Source: Eriocheir sinensis (Eukaryota; Arthropoda; Malacostraca; Decapoda; Varunidae). Taken from it: 64,000 nucleotides of DNA. Within the stretch, counting starts at the first letter, position 1. The number at the start of each line of letters is the position of its first letter. The DNA is taken from the NCBI RefSeq assembly GCF_024679095.1, contig NC_066512.1, forward strand, positions 12,367,396 to 12,431,395, read 5' to 3'. This document shows, piece after piece, positions 26,515-40,659 of the stretch. Below the pieces are notes generated by a model. It had not been told where the DNA came from. It ran no database searches and saw only the letters and a list, made by a program, of their open reading frames with translations. A program made the translations under genes and the position numbers.

Positions 26515-26888
26515 GGCCAGCCCTGCCCCCTGTGGCCCGGGACACAACTTGGCCAGCCCTGCCCCGTGGCCTGTGACACACCTTGGCCAGCCCTGCCCCC
26601 TGTGGCCCAGGACACACCTCGGCTAGCCCTACCCCTTGTGGCCTGGGACACACCTTGGCCAGACCTGCCCCCTGTGGCCTGGACACACCTCGGCCAGCCC
26701 TGTCCCCTGTGGCTTGGGACACACCTCGGCCAGCCCTGCCCCCTGTGACCCGGGGCGTGCCTGGGCCAGCCCTGCCCCCTGTGGCCCGGGGCGTGCCTGG
26801 GCCAGCCCTGCCCCCTGTGGCCCGGGGCGTGCCTGGGGCAGCCCTGCCCCCTGTGGCCCGGGGCGTGCCTGGGGCAGCCCTGCCCTGG
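26515..26888. repeat. GC-rich 36-bp minisatellite in DDX46 intron 1
   Basis: About ten units of CCAGCCCTGCCCCCTGTGGC plus a variable CCGGGGCGTGCCTGGG or CTGGGACACACCTCGG half. Units near 26740-26888 are most alike. The array begins only about 75 bases inside intron 1 from the exon-1 donor. The G-rich strand is the coding strand of DDX46, so G-rich RNA would be made. Confidence 0.92.
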
Positions 26889-26962
26889 GGGTCCAGGCCT
26901 GACGCAGCCCCTCACTAAACCTCGGCTGCAGGACGTGTCCACGGCGGGCCTGCGGCACCCAC

Positions 26963-26979
26963 CTGCTGTCCCGCGTCAT
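26963..26979 (-). CDS. DDX46: DDX46/Prp5 coding exon 1 (start codon)
   Basis: This is the first coding exon of a DEAD-box pre-mRNA splicing helicase. In yeast and human the family remodels the U2 snRNP in the nucleus so that it can engage the branch site. The ATG sits in an almost ideal Kozak context (GCCGCCACC before it). The exon encodes MTRDS plus two bases of the next codon, then a GTGGGT donor. It ends in phase 2, which matches the phase-2 start of the exon at 25840. The joined start, MTRDSRRRRSRTRS, resembles the short basic start of animal DDX46. The 5' UTR probably continues above 26980 into a (TG)n run on this strand. The main doubt is that the exon is only 17 bases long, so the call rests on Kozak context, splice signal and phase. 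Confidence 0.68.
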
Positions 26980-27401
26980 GGTGGCGGCGTGGTGCTGCCT
27001 GCCGCCGCTGTCGTGCACGCTGGGCCGCGGCACACACACACACACACACACACAACACACTCACGTACTGGACACAAACAACACAGGAAAAACAAATTTA
27101 TCAATATCACATAATTATTTATGCATATCAGAACATTACGAAGCATTAATTTGAAGTATTTAATGTCAACGTATATATATTTGCTACAGCAGATTGTCAC
27201 GAAAACCATTAAAACCACTTCTTGACCCGGATATAACAAGCGTGGCGACGTTCCCATCAGCCACACATCGGCGTTCGTTTGTTTGTTGATTTCGGCTTTT
27301 CAATGAAACATTGAGCAAGTTTACTAACAACAGCAATTCGTATGATATATTTAATGGCCTCATGATCCTTGTATACATTTATTGCATGTAGCTAGTGGGC
27401 C
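26980..27401. promoter_or_regulatory. DDX46 upstream region, possible divergent promoter
   Basis: This stretch runs from the DDX46 start codon to a plus-strand ATG at 27402. A (CA)n run lies at 27031-27053. The remainder is mixed composition with a GC-richer segment at 27220-27270. No TATA box is evident in a convincing position. Placement between two opposite start codons is the only reason to suggest a divergent promoter. Confidence 0.3.
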
Positions 27402-27485
27402 ATGGCTGGGAGGACAGTTTCTTCACTTGAACGCCTCAAGCGGGGAGTCACCAGCGGCAGCGGGCACTGTCGGTGTAGCTTTTGA
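27402..27485 (+). CDS. short ORF divergent from DDX46, unrecognised
   Basis: An ATG in a good context (GGGCCATGG) opens a 27-residue frame, MAGRTVSSLERLKRGV and so on, ending in TGA. A GTGTAG inside the last codons and GGTATG at 27498 could serve as donors. The product is not recognised. It might be the first exon of a divergent gene, an upstream ORF or chance. Confidence 0.18.
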   Translation: MAGRTVSSLERLKRGVTSGSGHCRCSF

Positions 27486-28925
<1,440 letters not shown>

Positions 28926-29009
28926 CATCTCTGGGTCAGAACTATAAGAAAATATTGGAAAAATTAGAAATAGGGTCATTTTAGCTTGGAGATAACGTTT
29001 CATGATTGC

Positions 29010-30100
29010 CAGCGAAAACTCAGTTGTATATGAAGGATCACATCCCAAGCGATGTTATTTATCAGGACTTCCAGAGAGCCTTTGACAAGGTAGTACAACA
29101 CGAGCGACTAGACACAGGAAACTACAGTCAGCAGGTACAGGAAACAATTTATCTGCGTTCATAAGCTCACCAACAGAAAACGAGTGTTGCTCAACGGGCA
29201 GGCTTCTGAATGGCATGCAGTCACTAGTGGAAGGGGCAGTGCTGGGACTCATTCTCTTATCATATACATAATTTACATCAACGACTTAGAAACAGGACAA
29301 ATAATTTCTAGCCAAGTTTGCTGACAACACCAAAGTGGATGGAAAGCCTTCACAACTGTCGGTTGGGAAACTATCGAAAAGGAGCTCGAACAGATCATCT
29401 AAATGGCTGAAAAGTGACATATGTAATTCAACATTGACGAATGCAAAGTCATGCACTCTTAGTCCAGAAGTAGCAACTTTACATACAATAGGCTATGCTT
29501 GAAAAGCCCTTGCAAGTCGTGCAGGAGAAATCGGATCTTGTTGTTACCATCAGCAGGGACTTCAAACATAATAACCCTGTAAAAAATATAGATAACAAAC
29601 CCAACACTATGCTTGAGTTCATAGCGAGAAACTTCGAGTGTAAGACGCTGGGAGTTATGCAATCCCTATATATTTCAATGGTAAGACCTCACCTCGAAAA
29701 TTCTGTGCCTTTCTGGTCCCCTAATTATAGGAAGAACATTGAATTACCATGGAGAGAGGTCAGCGACATGCCAGTCGTATCAGGAACGACTCCACTCCTC
29801 TACGTTGGAAGAAGAGATGCTTACGAGGAGATATTATTCGGGTCTTCAACTATCTGACGAAGTAATGTCGCTCGCCCCAAGTTCTTTTATCTACAAACCA
29901 ACTCAAGAACTAGATATAACAGTCTTCTTATTCAGGTGAATTAAGTGATGCCATACAGACACTGGCAGGAGTTTATTCTTAAACCGAATCATCTGCCATT
30001 GGAACAACCTTCCTGCAGAAGTAGTATGTGCAAAAATCATCAACTATAAAAATCGAATCGACTGTTACTTTGTTGCGACATGAGTCAACTGAACGTACTA
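29010..30100 (+). pseudogene. CR1/L2-like LINE fragment, heavily decayed
   Basis: The plus strand retains scattered RT motifs in shifting frames: DVIYQDFQRAFDKV near 29050, then KNIDNKPNTMLEFIARNFEC, SLYISMVRPHLENSVPFWSP and VMSLAPSSFIYKP. Stops and frameshifts are frequent. It is an old insertion upstream of the X-box. Confidence 0.72.
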
Positions 30101-30734
30101 TGGTGGACAACCTTGTAGTGAACCAATAGGCTCTCTGTTGTCTGTAAGTCCAGGTTTCCATGTAGCTACAAGGCCGTAATTTCTGGTGGGGTGGGTTGGG
30201 GAGGGGGGGGGTTATATAGCCCCCCCAATGTTGTTGTTTTTTTGTATCGGCCTCCAAATGCCTCTAAACGTATTAAAAAAAAAAAAAAAAACTTCCACCA
30301 CCTGCGCCTGCTCGTTTTGCTCGCCACCCTTCTTCCCCACCTCATGAACCTCTGATGCCCTCTAGCCTCCCCCCCAAAAAATAGCTCTCTCAAAATTGTG
30401 TGTGTGTGTGTGTGCGCGCGCGCGCGCGTGCGTTCGTGCGTGCGTGCGCTCTATCATTCGCTCGTTTCATGCTTTGATTTGATTCGATTTAATTACACTT
30501 TATTATTTTATTCCAAATCATCTCACCATTGTGCTTTATAACGAAAAAAAAAAGAAAAGTTGAGGGCATGGTCAGAACCTTTTCTGAAACGTTTTGATGT
30601 GGTGTGAATCATATATTACGCGTGATGTATGTAATTATCCAATAACAGCAATGTGTATAAGCTATTGTGTTCTGTTAGGAATAATGTGTGTGTATGTGTG
30701 TGTGTGTGTGTGTGTGGACGCTGGCTATAGATGC
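30101..30734. other. unassigned sequence with a G/C hairpin and (TG)(CG) runs
   Basis: G-run/C-run hairpin at 30201-30226, a (TG)/(CG) run at 30399-30450, and a (TG)n at 30685-30714. No gene recognised. Confidence 0.6.
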
Positions 30735-30748
30735 GTTGCCATGGTAAC
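30735..30748. promoter_or_regulatory. RFX X-box palindrome
   Basis: The 14-base sequence GTTGCCATGGTAAC is a full palindromic X-box matching the RFX consensus GTNRCC(N)RGYAAC. RFX factors drive ciliary genes in animals. The site lies about 0.9 kb upstream of the first recognised plus-strand coiled-coil exon at 31624, a plausible promoter position. Function is inferred. Confidence 0.6.
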
Positions 30749-30919
30749 TTGGGGACGCTCAATGTAATCCCATAGAGCAGTCAGGGAGGGTCAGGACAGT
30801 GTTATTCAAGTCTCTCAGAGGTAGACATCATCAAGCTCTCTTTCTCCATCTAACTGGATCCGTATTATATTATCCTCTCGTCTCCTATTCGTGACGGTCC
30901 CTAAATGTACCCTAGATGC

Positions 30920-31060
30920 ATGGAATTCGTTGCAGTGGTCAGTTGTAGTGTGCTCGCTGGCAGAGCAAGCGAAAAGAACGAGTGGAAAAGTACGCTAAAG
31001 AGTGAAAGGTGTGGCTGGATATGTATTATATATCACAATAATGTGTGGGATTCATCGTGA
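30920..31060 (+). CDS. candidate first exon/short ORF downstream of the X-box
   Basis: An ATG about 170 bases after the X-box opens a 46-codon frame. It begins MEFVAVVSCSVLAGR and includes a charged segment (ASEKNEWKSTLKSER) before TGA. A splice donor inside it (for example after AGTGAAAG) could link it to the exon at 31624. No family is recognised. It may simply be 5' UTR sequence. Confidence 0.2.
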   Translation: MEFVAVVSCSVLAGRASEKNEWKSTLKSERCGWICIIYHNNVWDSS

Positions 31061-31623
31061 CTTGTTGGTCTGGATAATCCCTATCACTTGTCTCCTGTGC
31101 CAGAGTACTACAGCTATATGCGTTCATGATCTAGTTGGAATAATGAAGAAACTACTAACGTTGTGTTCAGAATAATACATAATGCTACAATGTGATATGA
31201 TGATGTTAATGTAAAACGCAGTGGGTCTATCACAATAATTAATGTATTACTGTTCTGATCATGAATGGAATGTCTAGATATCATCAGAAGTTCAGAACTA
31301 TGTATTGCCCTGGATTCAACCGGAATGAGGTAATATGACGTGACTTATGTATATAAATATAAACTATTTAATGGGTGAATTATTATGGTGTGGTCAGAAT
31401 GATATACACCTTGAATGGAGCAAAAAAAGACGTGTTTTAATCTCATTTTTAGTAAGTCTATACGTAACAGGTACAAAGGAGATATATGAATACCCGTAAC
31501 CATGAAAAGAGTTAAAAACTAACAGTGGAGTATACGAAAACTGTGGGAACGGCGTTAGAACAGCGATGAAAAAGTGTGGGCCAAGGTAACGCGAAGCGAA
31601 TCGGAGTGATGACTGACCCGCAG
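31061..31623. other. unassigned AT-rich sequence (likely intron of the coiled-coil gene)
   Basis: No repeat or frame of note. It lies between the X-box region and the exon at 31624. Confidence 0.4.
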
Positions 31624-31733
31624 ACAGACTGGCTGGCGTGCGGGGCGCGCCGCACAAGGGCCCAGCGGGTGGCCGAGGTGGTTGCGGCACGGGAGGAGGA
31701 GCATCGCCAGCAGCTTAACCTCCGCCGGTGCAG
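31624..31733 (+). CDS. probable internal exon of a coiled-coil protein
   Basis: Following a CCGCAG acceptor, 36 codons are open up to CAG|GTAAGG. The peptide has a charged heptad-like stretch (QRVAEVVAAREEEHRQQLN, then LRRCR). The composition matches the coiled-coil exons at 38685 and 51810. The exon ends in phase 2, whereas the exon at 38685 most simply starts in phase 0. Either one short exon between them is missed, or the exon at 38685 starts earlier, at 38618, which would restore phase. The acceptor choice (31624 or 31628) is uncertain. Confidence 0.5.
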
Positions 31734-32147
31734 GTAAGGAATAGAAGAGGTAGACAAAATCTAAAGAAAGACTGATTAGGGTAATTTCGAAACAATGCCA
31801 GAAAAAGCGATTGCCATGTATGGAGGAAGCAGCGCATCACGGAAGCGCCCAAACTGAATAAGAGAACGGGTCCAGCGTCTGTCAAATATACGATTGATAG
31901 TTAAGTAATTCCCGCGAGAACAGGAAGCATCATATCGCAAACGTACAAAAAAAACTTTGGGTATAGTGGTGCTGAATATTCTGCTTGCAAGACTGCCGTG
32001 CCAGAGTGATTACCCCCCCACCCCCCTCCGCATTTGCCTCATTATTCCTGGCAGCAAACTATATTAAAGTAATCCTGCCAAATAAACGAACCCGAATTTG
32101 AAAAAGAAACTTCCCTTTTATGAAAAAAAAAAAAAATCATAACCTCC

Positions 32148-32439
32148 TCCTCCGTAGTGCACTGGTTAGCATGCTCGCATTACAACCGAGAGGTCCAGGG
32201 TTTGGTTCCCGGGCGGAGAGGAGACGGATGAGCAGTCTCCTTTAATCTGTGCCCCCTGTTTATACCCACCAGTGAATGGATACCGGGTGGAATTCGGAGG
32301 CCGTCCCCCCTCCCGGGTGTATGTGGGTGTGATGTGAGCTTCCAACCAAACCCAGACACACGTCACCTGTGCTACAAGCTCATTCGGGAAAGCTACTGGC
32401 CGGCGACCCGAGTCCAGCACGTGATCAGACCATGGTGAA

Positions 32440-32491
<52 letters not shown>

Positions 32492-32492
32492 G
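32148..32492 (+). mobile_element. tRNA-Val-like SINE with (CA)n tail
   Basis: The head TCCGTAGTGCACTGGTTAGC, with CGCATTACAACCGAGAGG and B box GGTTTGGTTCCC, resembles a tRNA-Val fold. The following roughly 210-bp body (CCAGTGAATGGATACCGGGT) is not tRNA, and the element ends in a CA repeat. A functional tRNA is excluded because the acceptor arms do not pair and the sequence continues. Confidence 0.75.
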
Positions 32493-32574
32493 CACAAACA
32501 CACACAAAAACACAAACACAAACAGGCACGCACGCGCGCGTTTTTTCTTTTTATATTTCTTTATTTGCTACTTC

Positions 32575-32949
32575 CCGGTGTGGTGTCATCTAGCTGTCAT
32601 CCCTTATCGTAAGACATCCCATCCTGATTTTTGCATCATGGAACCCAATCTTCACTATCCCAGAGTAATTAAGTGAAGCATCTAAGTGTAAAAAATGTAT
32701 CAAGGAGGATCTAAAAAGCGAGGCAAAGCGGAACAGGTCACAAAAAGAAGAAGAAGAGTAGTTGTTGATATCCTAGTTATATACATACATACGTCATCAT
32801 TTGCTTTTATAATAATATAAATAAATTTAGGTGGGACAGATCCCGACAAGCAGTCGACAAAAAACACGGTACCGTGTCGAAATTCATGTAGGCTATGTAT
32901 TTAGGATGGGATGTCCCACGATCCTGGGATGTCTATGACACCACACCGG
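32575..32949. mobile_element. MITE, CCGGTGTGG family, copy without minisatellite
   Basis: Inverted ends CCGGTGTGGTGTCAT and its complement. The interior GACACGGTACCGTGTC-like palindrome and TTAGGTGGGAC are shared with the copy at 54853-55492. 375 bases, no gene. Confidence 0.7.
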
Positions 32950-33179
32950 TTTGATTTTACGATTTGTCAGAAGCAGCAAGTCCCTTCACCCATCTGTCCC
33001 TTCGCCTAACTTGAGTACATGGTCCCCCGAACTAGGTAGCCAAGAGCCTAGCACTATACTTTTCTCATCGAAAGCAACCTTTCGGTCGCGAGGCAGGCAC
33101 CAAACGCACTGAGCTTGGTGATCTGAAAGCTCATGTGTTCTTGAGATACAGAAAAGTGTTGCTAGTGGAAAAGAAACTG

Positions 33180-34321
<1,142 letters not shown>

Positions 34322-34322
34322 T

Positions 34323-36540
34323 GTGATATATACAAATGTAGACGGTATAATATCTAGAAAACCGGAACTACAAGACAACCTAAAGGAAAAAGAGCCCAAG
34401 ATCGTATGCTTAACGGAAACAAAGCTGAATGAGGTCATTCAAATAGTGTTTGATAACAATTACAATGTATGGAGGAAGGATAGAAAGGGTAAAGGTGGTG
34501 GAGTAATGATAATGACGAGGAAGGAGGTATTAGTGAAATCAGTAGTATTTGGAGAAGGAAAGGCGGAAATAGTGAGTGTTAATCTGGAGAACAAAAACAG
34601 AGAAATGATGACGATAATAGCAACCAAGGAAGAATATGAGACCATGATTAAAGATACCATTCAGAGTTTGAGTAAGTTACTAAAAGCAAACAAAAGAGAC
34701 TTGTTAGTTGGAGACTTCAACTGTAAGAAGGTAAATTGGGAAATTTCTGAAAGTGGAAGTAGTGAAACGGCATGTGTGGAAAGATTCTTAAGATTGACTA
34801 TGGAGAATTTGAGGATGCAGTGGGTGACGGAAAACGCAAGATTCAGAAATGACGATGAACCGGCGAGACTGGACCTGGTGCTAACAAAGGGAATGCACTT
34901 GTTAAAGGAATTAAGGTATGGGTGCCCCCTGGGAAAGAGTGATCACGTGATAATAGAGATGGAAACAGAGGAGGAAGGCACTGAGGAGGACGAATCATTT
35001 AAAAGAAACAGGATAAACTATAGGAGGGCGGACATGGAAAAACTTCAGAAATACTATGGAGAGCTAGACTGGGTAAAGTTGAGGAGAAAAAGCAAGGTAC
35101 AGGAAAAGTATGATATTTTTATGGAGGCGTATGAAACAGGAGTGATGAAATATGTACCATTATATAAACCCAAAGAAAAAGGAAAAAAGGATTGGTTTAA
35201 TGCAAGATGTGCAGATGCAAAGGAAAAAAGAGACAAAGCGTGGAAGAGATTGAAAAGAAATAAGAATCAAAGGAATAAAGATTTTAAGATAGCAAGAAAT
35301 TAATAAGTGAAAATAAGGAGAGAAGAAGAGAAAGGATATGAAAAGGATATTGTCGAAAAGTGCAAGGAAGAACCAAAATTGTTTTATAGATTCATAAATG
35401 GAAAAATCAAACCAAGGGAAACAATAGAAAGACTGAAAGATGGAAATAAGATAATCGAAGATCCTAAAGACATGACTGAGCTGCTAAACAAAAGGTTCCA
35501 GCAAGTTTTTACAAAAGAATCATAATTCAGTGAACCACAAGATGACAAAATAAATGTTTATATGGATGAAGGTATAGTAACTAAAGAGGAGATATATAAA
35601 ATAATGGAGGAACTGGAAGAGAGGAAAGCAGTAGGACCGGATGGAGTCTCAGGTTTTATACTGAAAGAATGCAGAAATCAGCTGGTTGGAACGGTATATG
35701 ATATCATAAAATGCTCAATATCAACTGGTAAATTACCATAGGAATGGTGGAGGGCTGAGGTGGTCCCTATATATAAAAGCGGAAAAAAGGAAGACCCCTG
35801 AACTACAGACCATGCAGTATCATTGACCAGTGTAGTTTGTAAAATATGCGAAAAAGTGATAAAGAAACAATGGACGAGATTTCTAGAAGAACATAATATG
35901 ATTACAGAAAAACAGTATGGGTATAGAAAAGGGCGCTCATGTGTAACAAACTTACTGAGCTTTTATTCAAGAGTGACAGAAATAATACAGGAGAGGGACG
36001 GATGGGTAGATTGCGTGTACTTGGACCTGAAGAAGGCTTTTGATAAAGTTCCACAAACAAGACTACTATGGAAGCTGGAAAATAAAGGAGGATTGAAAGG
36101 GAAAATGAAGAACTGGATGGAAAGTTACTTTAGGGGAAGAGAGATGAGAACAGTGGTAAAGGACATGAAATCGGAATGGAGAATTGTAGATAGTGGAGTG
36201 CCTCAAGGATCGGTATTGGCACCAATACTTTTCCTAGTATATATAAATGATATGCCAGAGAAAGTAAGCAGTTATATGAGCCTGTTTGCAGACGATGTGA
36301 AACTGCTGTGACATAAAAAAACAATAAAGACTGAAATTCTGCAAGAGGACCTGAATAAGATTTGGGACTGCAGAGTATGAAATGGGAGATGGAATTCAAT
36401 GTGAATAAATGTCATGTAATGGAAATGGGAAAGAGTGAAGGGAAACCAAAATGGACATATAGAATGGGAGATGGAGAAATATTAAAAAAAAGTTCAAGAG
36501 AGAGATCTGAGAGTGCCAAGAGTGACAATACAGGATAATC
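34323..36540 (+). pseudogene. CR1/jockey-like LINE ORF2: endonuclease and reverse transcriptase
   Basis: From 34323 the frame encodes an apurinic-type endonuclease: [40 protein letters not shown] and LGKSDHVIIE. A stop at 35301 is followed by RT sequence: AVGPDGVSGFILKEC (35625), YGYRKGRSCVTNLLSF, CVYLDLKKAFDKVP, VPQGSVLAPILFLVYINDMP and catalytic FADDVKLL (36288-36311). Stops and frameshifts (35524, 35740, 35800, 36309) make it dead, but divergence is moderate. The C-terminus resumes at 38097 after an LTR insertion. Confidence 0.92.
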
Positions 36541-36834
36541 AACAGCCTGAGAGTTATGTTAATAGTGTTGTGCTGGAAGCTTCCCCCGGGGTCTATGGGC
36601 CTCTGGAAGGCTCCGGGAGGAGCGAGCAGGGGGGCGGGGAGCAAGGCCCCGCCCGCGCCCCGCGGGGCCGCCGCGGCCAGGCGCCAGGCGGGAAGTGTTG
36701 CCAATTCGCACTTATTTTTGCTACATGTTCATTCTTGTATGATCGAATATATACTGTAACGTTCTAGACTGTACTGTTCGGTATATATATAGGCGAAGAG
36801 GGCGAGAAGAGTCAGTCCCAGTCATAGTAAGCTA

Positions 36835-37022
36835 CTAAGGATTTCAGAGGCTGTGCGGCCTCGTTTTTTGGGAATAATATCGTATCACACACCTTAATTT
36901 TGAAGGTGCTCGCCAACCGCCACAGGGTAAAGTCATCAGTGTCAGGCAAAGATACGAACACAACTACCAGAGGCTCCGCCACCTTGTTCCTCTTCCTCCA
37001 TCTCCCGCCTCCTCCCTTCTCC

Positions 37023-37058
<36 letters not shown>

Positions 37059-37586
37059 AAGATACATACATACTCGAGAATGATTTTTTTTCAATTAAGG
37101 CATGCTTGATGTGATACTGGGACTTTAATTTTGAGCATAGTGATACACATCTGGGCCGTGGACGTAATGACATGTGAGTAGGGTGAGGTGGTAAATGATG
37201 ACTACCATGATTGATGGTAGAACGATTGCTCGCTTGTATTTGTTTCTCTCTCGTTTGTTTTTTGTTGTTATACCTTCGCAATTCTTCCCGTTACCATACT
37301 TTCAGCTCTTCCCTGACAATAAAATTAATAGCACCACTATAATTTGGCGATAAGAGCACCATTACTTTTATCAGTAGGTACATGCTATACAATAGCCCTA
37401 CGAAAACGTACACCATAAACCACCAAACCACTACGCTACCAATAGTTACGGAGGTAATTAGGCTATGTAAGTAACACGTTACCCTACTCTCAACTTTATT
37501 TAAAGGATGCCTATCAGTATTAGAAAGAGTATATAACGCCACTACAATTAATGCATGCCTTTCATTCATTATAGTTACGAAGCTAC

Positions 37587-37677
<91 letters not shown>

Positions 37678-37948
37678 AGGGAGAAGGGAGGAGGCGGGAG
37701 ATGGAGGGAAGAGGAACAAGGTGGGCGGAGCCTCTGGTAGTTGTGTTCGTATCTTTGCCTGACACTGATGACTTTACCCTCTTGGTATAGGGACAAGTGC
37801 CTTTATTCTCTACTTGTGGCGGTTGGCGATACCCTTCAAAATTAAGGCAGTGTGTGAAATACACTGTCGCAAAATCTCGTACCGATACGATTGTTCGTTA
37901 CGATATTATTCCCAAAAAACGAGGCCGCACAGCCTCTGAAATCCTTAG
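36835..37948. mobile_element. foldback/MITE element nested in the LTR
   Basis: The inverted ends start CTAAGGATTTCAGAGGCTGT and extend over 200 bases, including GGCGGAGCCTCTGGTAG and a (TC)n/(GA)n run in each arm. TA duplications lie at 36833-36834 and 37949-37950. The left arm has lost segments that the right arm keeps. 1114 bases; the central part shows no gene. Confidence 0.85.
37590..37674. repeat. (GA)n run in the right arm of the foldback
   Basis: Pairs with the shorter (TC)n at 37027-37055 in the left arm, so the microsatellite is part of the inverted repeat and has changed length. Confidence 0.95.
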
Positions 37949-38096
37949 TAGTGGTCAGTGAAGAGTCAGAGTGAATTGTACTACTAAGAAAGAATATTAA
38001 ACTACAGAAGTTGTGCAAGGTGTTTACATATCTCCCTCCCACGGAGTCTCCTGACGGCGACACGGAACCCAAGTAACACGCCCGGCATAACAATAG

Positions 38097-38515
38097 GATA
38101 TTCGGTGATAACGTATAGAATGGTTAGAAATATAGGATTAGCATTCCACTACACGGATAAGGAAAAAGATAATAACCACTATGATTAGACCAAAATTGGA
38201 ATATGCGGAAACGGTGTGGTGTCCCCATAAGAAGAAACACATAAAAAAAACTAGAAAGAATACAAAGGATGTCAACGAAAATGGTTCCAGAATTGGAGGG
38301 ACTGTCATATGAAGAAAGGTTTAAGGATATGTACTTGCCAACATTGGAACAAAGAAGAGAAAGGGGAGACCTAATACAAATATATAAGTTATTGATTAAA
38401 ATGGAAGAGGTAGACAATGAGGAGTTACTACTAAGAGAAGGAAGAAACGTCAGCAATACACGAGGACACAGTAAAAAAAGGGTCTGATATGGATAGTAGG
38501 TAAATACAATTAGGT

Positions 38516-38564
<49 letters not shown>
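38097..38564 (+). pseudogene. LINE C-terminus and (CA)n tail
   Basis: Continuation of the 34-36 kb LINE: TMIRPKLEYAETVWCPHKKK, MSTKMVPELEGLSYEERFKD and YLPTLEQRRERGDLIQIYK. These are typical of the region after the RT palm in CR1-like elements. The tail GGTAAATACAATTAGGTAAA passes into (CA)n at 38519. Confidence 0.88.
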
Positions 38565-38566
<2 letters not shown>

Positions 38567-38684
38567 CCTCGCACTACATCTAACATTATACACCCAACGC
38601 TTCAAGCATATGTATAGCTCACCCCTTTCTCACTGTCCTCATTACCGCTGCCGTCTCTCTCCTTTCCTTTGTGGGCTGCGGGAG

Positions 38685-38756
38685 ATGCTGGAGGAGGAGG
38701 AGGCCAGACATCGGAGGGAACTTCACCAACGCTTTGTCCAGATCTACGAACATCAG
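38685..38756 (+). CDS. coiled-coil protein exon
   Basis: A pyrimidine-rich tract (TCTCTCTCCTTTCC) precedes the acceptor GGGAG. The 72-base exon encodes 24 residues including MLEEEEARHRRELHQRF and ends CATCAG|GTGAGA. It is phase 0 at its end and joins in frame to the exon at 51810. Very high Glu/Arg content with heptad spacing indicates a coiled coil. The intron that follows is 13 kb and holds a LINE, two solo LTRs, a TIR element with a 2-kb minisatellite and a Harbinger element. Confidence 0.62.
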
Positions 38757-39117
38757 GTGAGAGATAGAAATAGAGATTGATAGACAGATATCGATAATTA
38801 GAGAGATAGATTTTAGATAAAGCGAAATAACAAATGAACAAAAAACAAAAAAGACTCGCAAGCAGTCATGTAAGATCCCGTCAAGACTCCCTTCTCCCGG
38901 TTCGATAAGTATAAGGTCTGCTTAACTCGAGCTGTTTCCAAAATGTTTGAACAACCATCTCATGGCACACGGCTCATATCAAAATGGAATTAACGCTTCT
39001 ATTGCTGATCATATATCTTTCACCCTCTTTTTGGTCTTACTAAACCAATCCTTCGAATTAATCTTGTTCCGTCACTTACACTACCTTTACCACTACCGCT
39101 AGCATTTCTAGCACTTT

Positions 39118-39184
39118 TGTATACTACTACTACTAACACCACCAATACTACCACTACCATTTCTAGTACTTTTGTATACTACTA

Positions 39185-39226
<42 letters not shown>

Positions 39227-39228
39227 TT
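39118..39228. repeat. (CTA)n microsatellite
   Basis: Imperfect then perfect ACTACTACT repeat next to the 3' end of the LINE. A second one is at 40663-40690 at its 5' end. Confidence 0.9.
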
Positions 39229-40659
39229 TTTTACAGCAAAGAAAACTGCTCAAGGGCAACAAAAAGAGTTAAAAAAAAAAAAAAGCCCGCTACTCGCCGC
39301 TCCCATAAAAGATAAAAGTAAAGAGTAGCCAAAAGAGTAGTCAATTTCGGGTGGAGAGGTGTCTTAATACACTCTTCTTGAAAGAGGTCAAGTCATAGGC
39401 AGGAGGAAATACAGATGAAGGAAGGCTGTTCCAGAATCTACCAGTGAAGGGGATGAAAGAATGGAGATGCTGGTTAACTCTTGCATAAGGGGTTTGGACA
39501 GCATAGGGATGAGCATGAGTAGAAAGTCGTGTGCGGCGGGGCCGCGGGTTGGGGGGAGGCTGCCGGAGGCATGCAGTTAGCAAGTTCAGAAGAACAGTCA
39601 GCATGAAAATATCAATAGAAGATAGAAAGAGAGGCAACATGGCGGCGGAATTTAAGAGGTAGAAGACTATCAGTAAGAGGAGAAGAGCAGATGAGACGAA
39701 AAGCCTTAGACTCCACTCTGTCCAGAAGAGCTGTGTGAGTGGAGCCTCCCCCCAACATGTGAGATGCATACTCCATACGAGGACGGACAAGGCCCCTATA
39801 AATGGAAAGCATCTGTGTGAGGGAGAAGAACTGACGGAGACGATACAAAACGCCCAACCTCGAGGAAGCTGATTTAGTGAGAGAGGAGGTGTGAATTTTC
39901 CAGTTGAAATTTTGAGCTAAGGATAGACCGAGGATATTTAGTGTTGAAGAAGGTGATAGCTGAGTGTTATCGATGAAAAGGGGATAAGTGTTTGGAAGAT
40001 TGTGTAGAGTTGATAGGTGAAGAAATTGGGTTTTTGAAGCATTGAAGGACAGAAGGTTTCTTTTACCCCAATTAGAAATGAGAGCAAGGTCTGAGGTTAA
40101 GCGTTCTGCAGCCTCCAGTCTGGAGTCTTCTAATACCTGTTGAAAAGTTCTGTTGAAAGAAGTTGAATAATGCAGAGTGGAGTCGTCAGCGTGTGAATGG
40201 ATAGGACAGTTTGTTATAGAAAGATCATTGATGAATAACAGGAAGAGAGTGGGTGATAGGACAGAGCCCAGTGGAACACCGCTGTTGATAGGTTTAGGGG
40301 AAGAGTCAGTTAAGAGAGCAAGAATTTCGCCAGTAGAACGCTCCTTGCGGAACCCATACTGGCGATCAGATAGAAGGTCAGAAGCGGAAAGGTGCTTTTC
40401 AATCTTTCGGTTAAGGAGTGATTCAAAAAATTTAGATAGACAGGAAAGCAAAGCTATAGGGCGGTAGTTTGAGGGGTTGGAGCGGTCACCCTTCTTAGGC
40501 ACAGGCTGTATGAAGGCGTACTTCCAGCAGGAAGGAAAGGAAGATGTTCATAGGCAGAGACGAAAGAGTTTGAACTGGCAGGGTGTCAGAACGGAGGCAC
40601 AGTTTTTAAGGACAATAGGAGGCACTCCATCAGGTCCATAAGCCTTCTGAGAGTTAGGG

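Larger units (their letters stand above)
36566..38092 (+). mobile_element. solo LTR (with nested foldback) inside the LINE
   Basis: The element starts TGTTGTGCTGGAAGC and ends GGCATAACA, the TG...CA form of LTRs. The 4-bp duplication ATAG lies at 36562-36565 and 38093-38096. The LINE frame continues on both sides. After removal of the nested element it is about 0.4 kb and matches the LTRs at 44281 and 50674. No internal retroelement genes remain. Confidence 0.9.

Noticed and set aside
26388..27060. Collagen-like or mucin-like frames on both strands
   Set aside because: They derive from the 36-bp GC-rich minisatellite in DDX46 intron 1.
32148..32220. Functional tRNA-Val gene
   Set aside because: A/B boxes are tRNA-like but the acceptor stem does not close and a SINE body with a CA tail follows.
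34460..34660. Minus-strand frame over the LINE endonuclease
   Set aside because: Shadow of the plus-strand LINE ORF2, which carries all recognised motifs.
36566..38092. Full-length LTR retrotransposon or endogenous virus
   Set aside because: No gag, protease, integrase or second LTR is present; the internal DNA is a TA-flanked foldback element.
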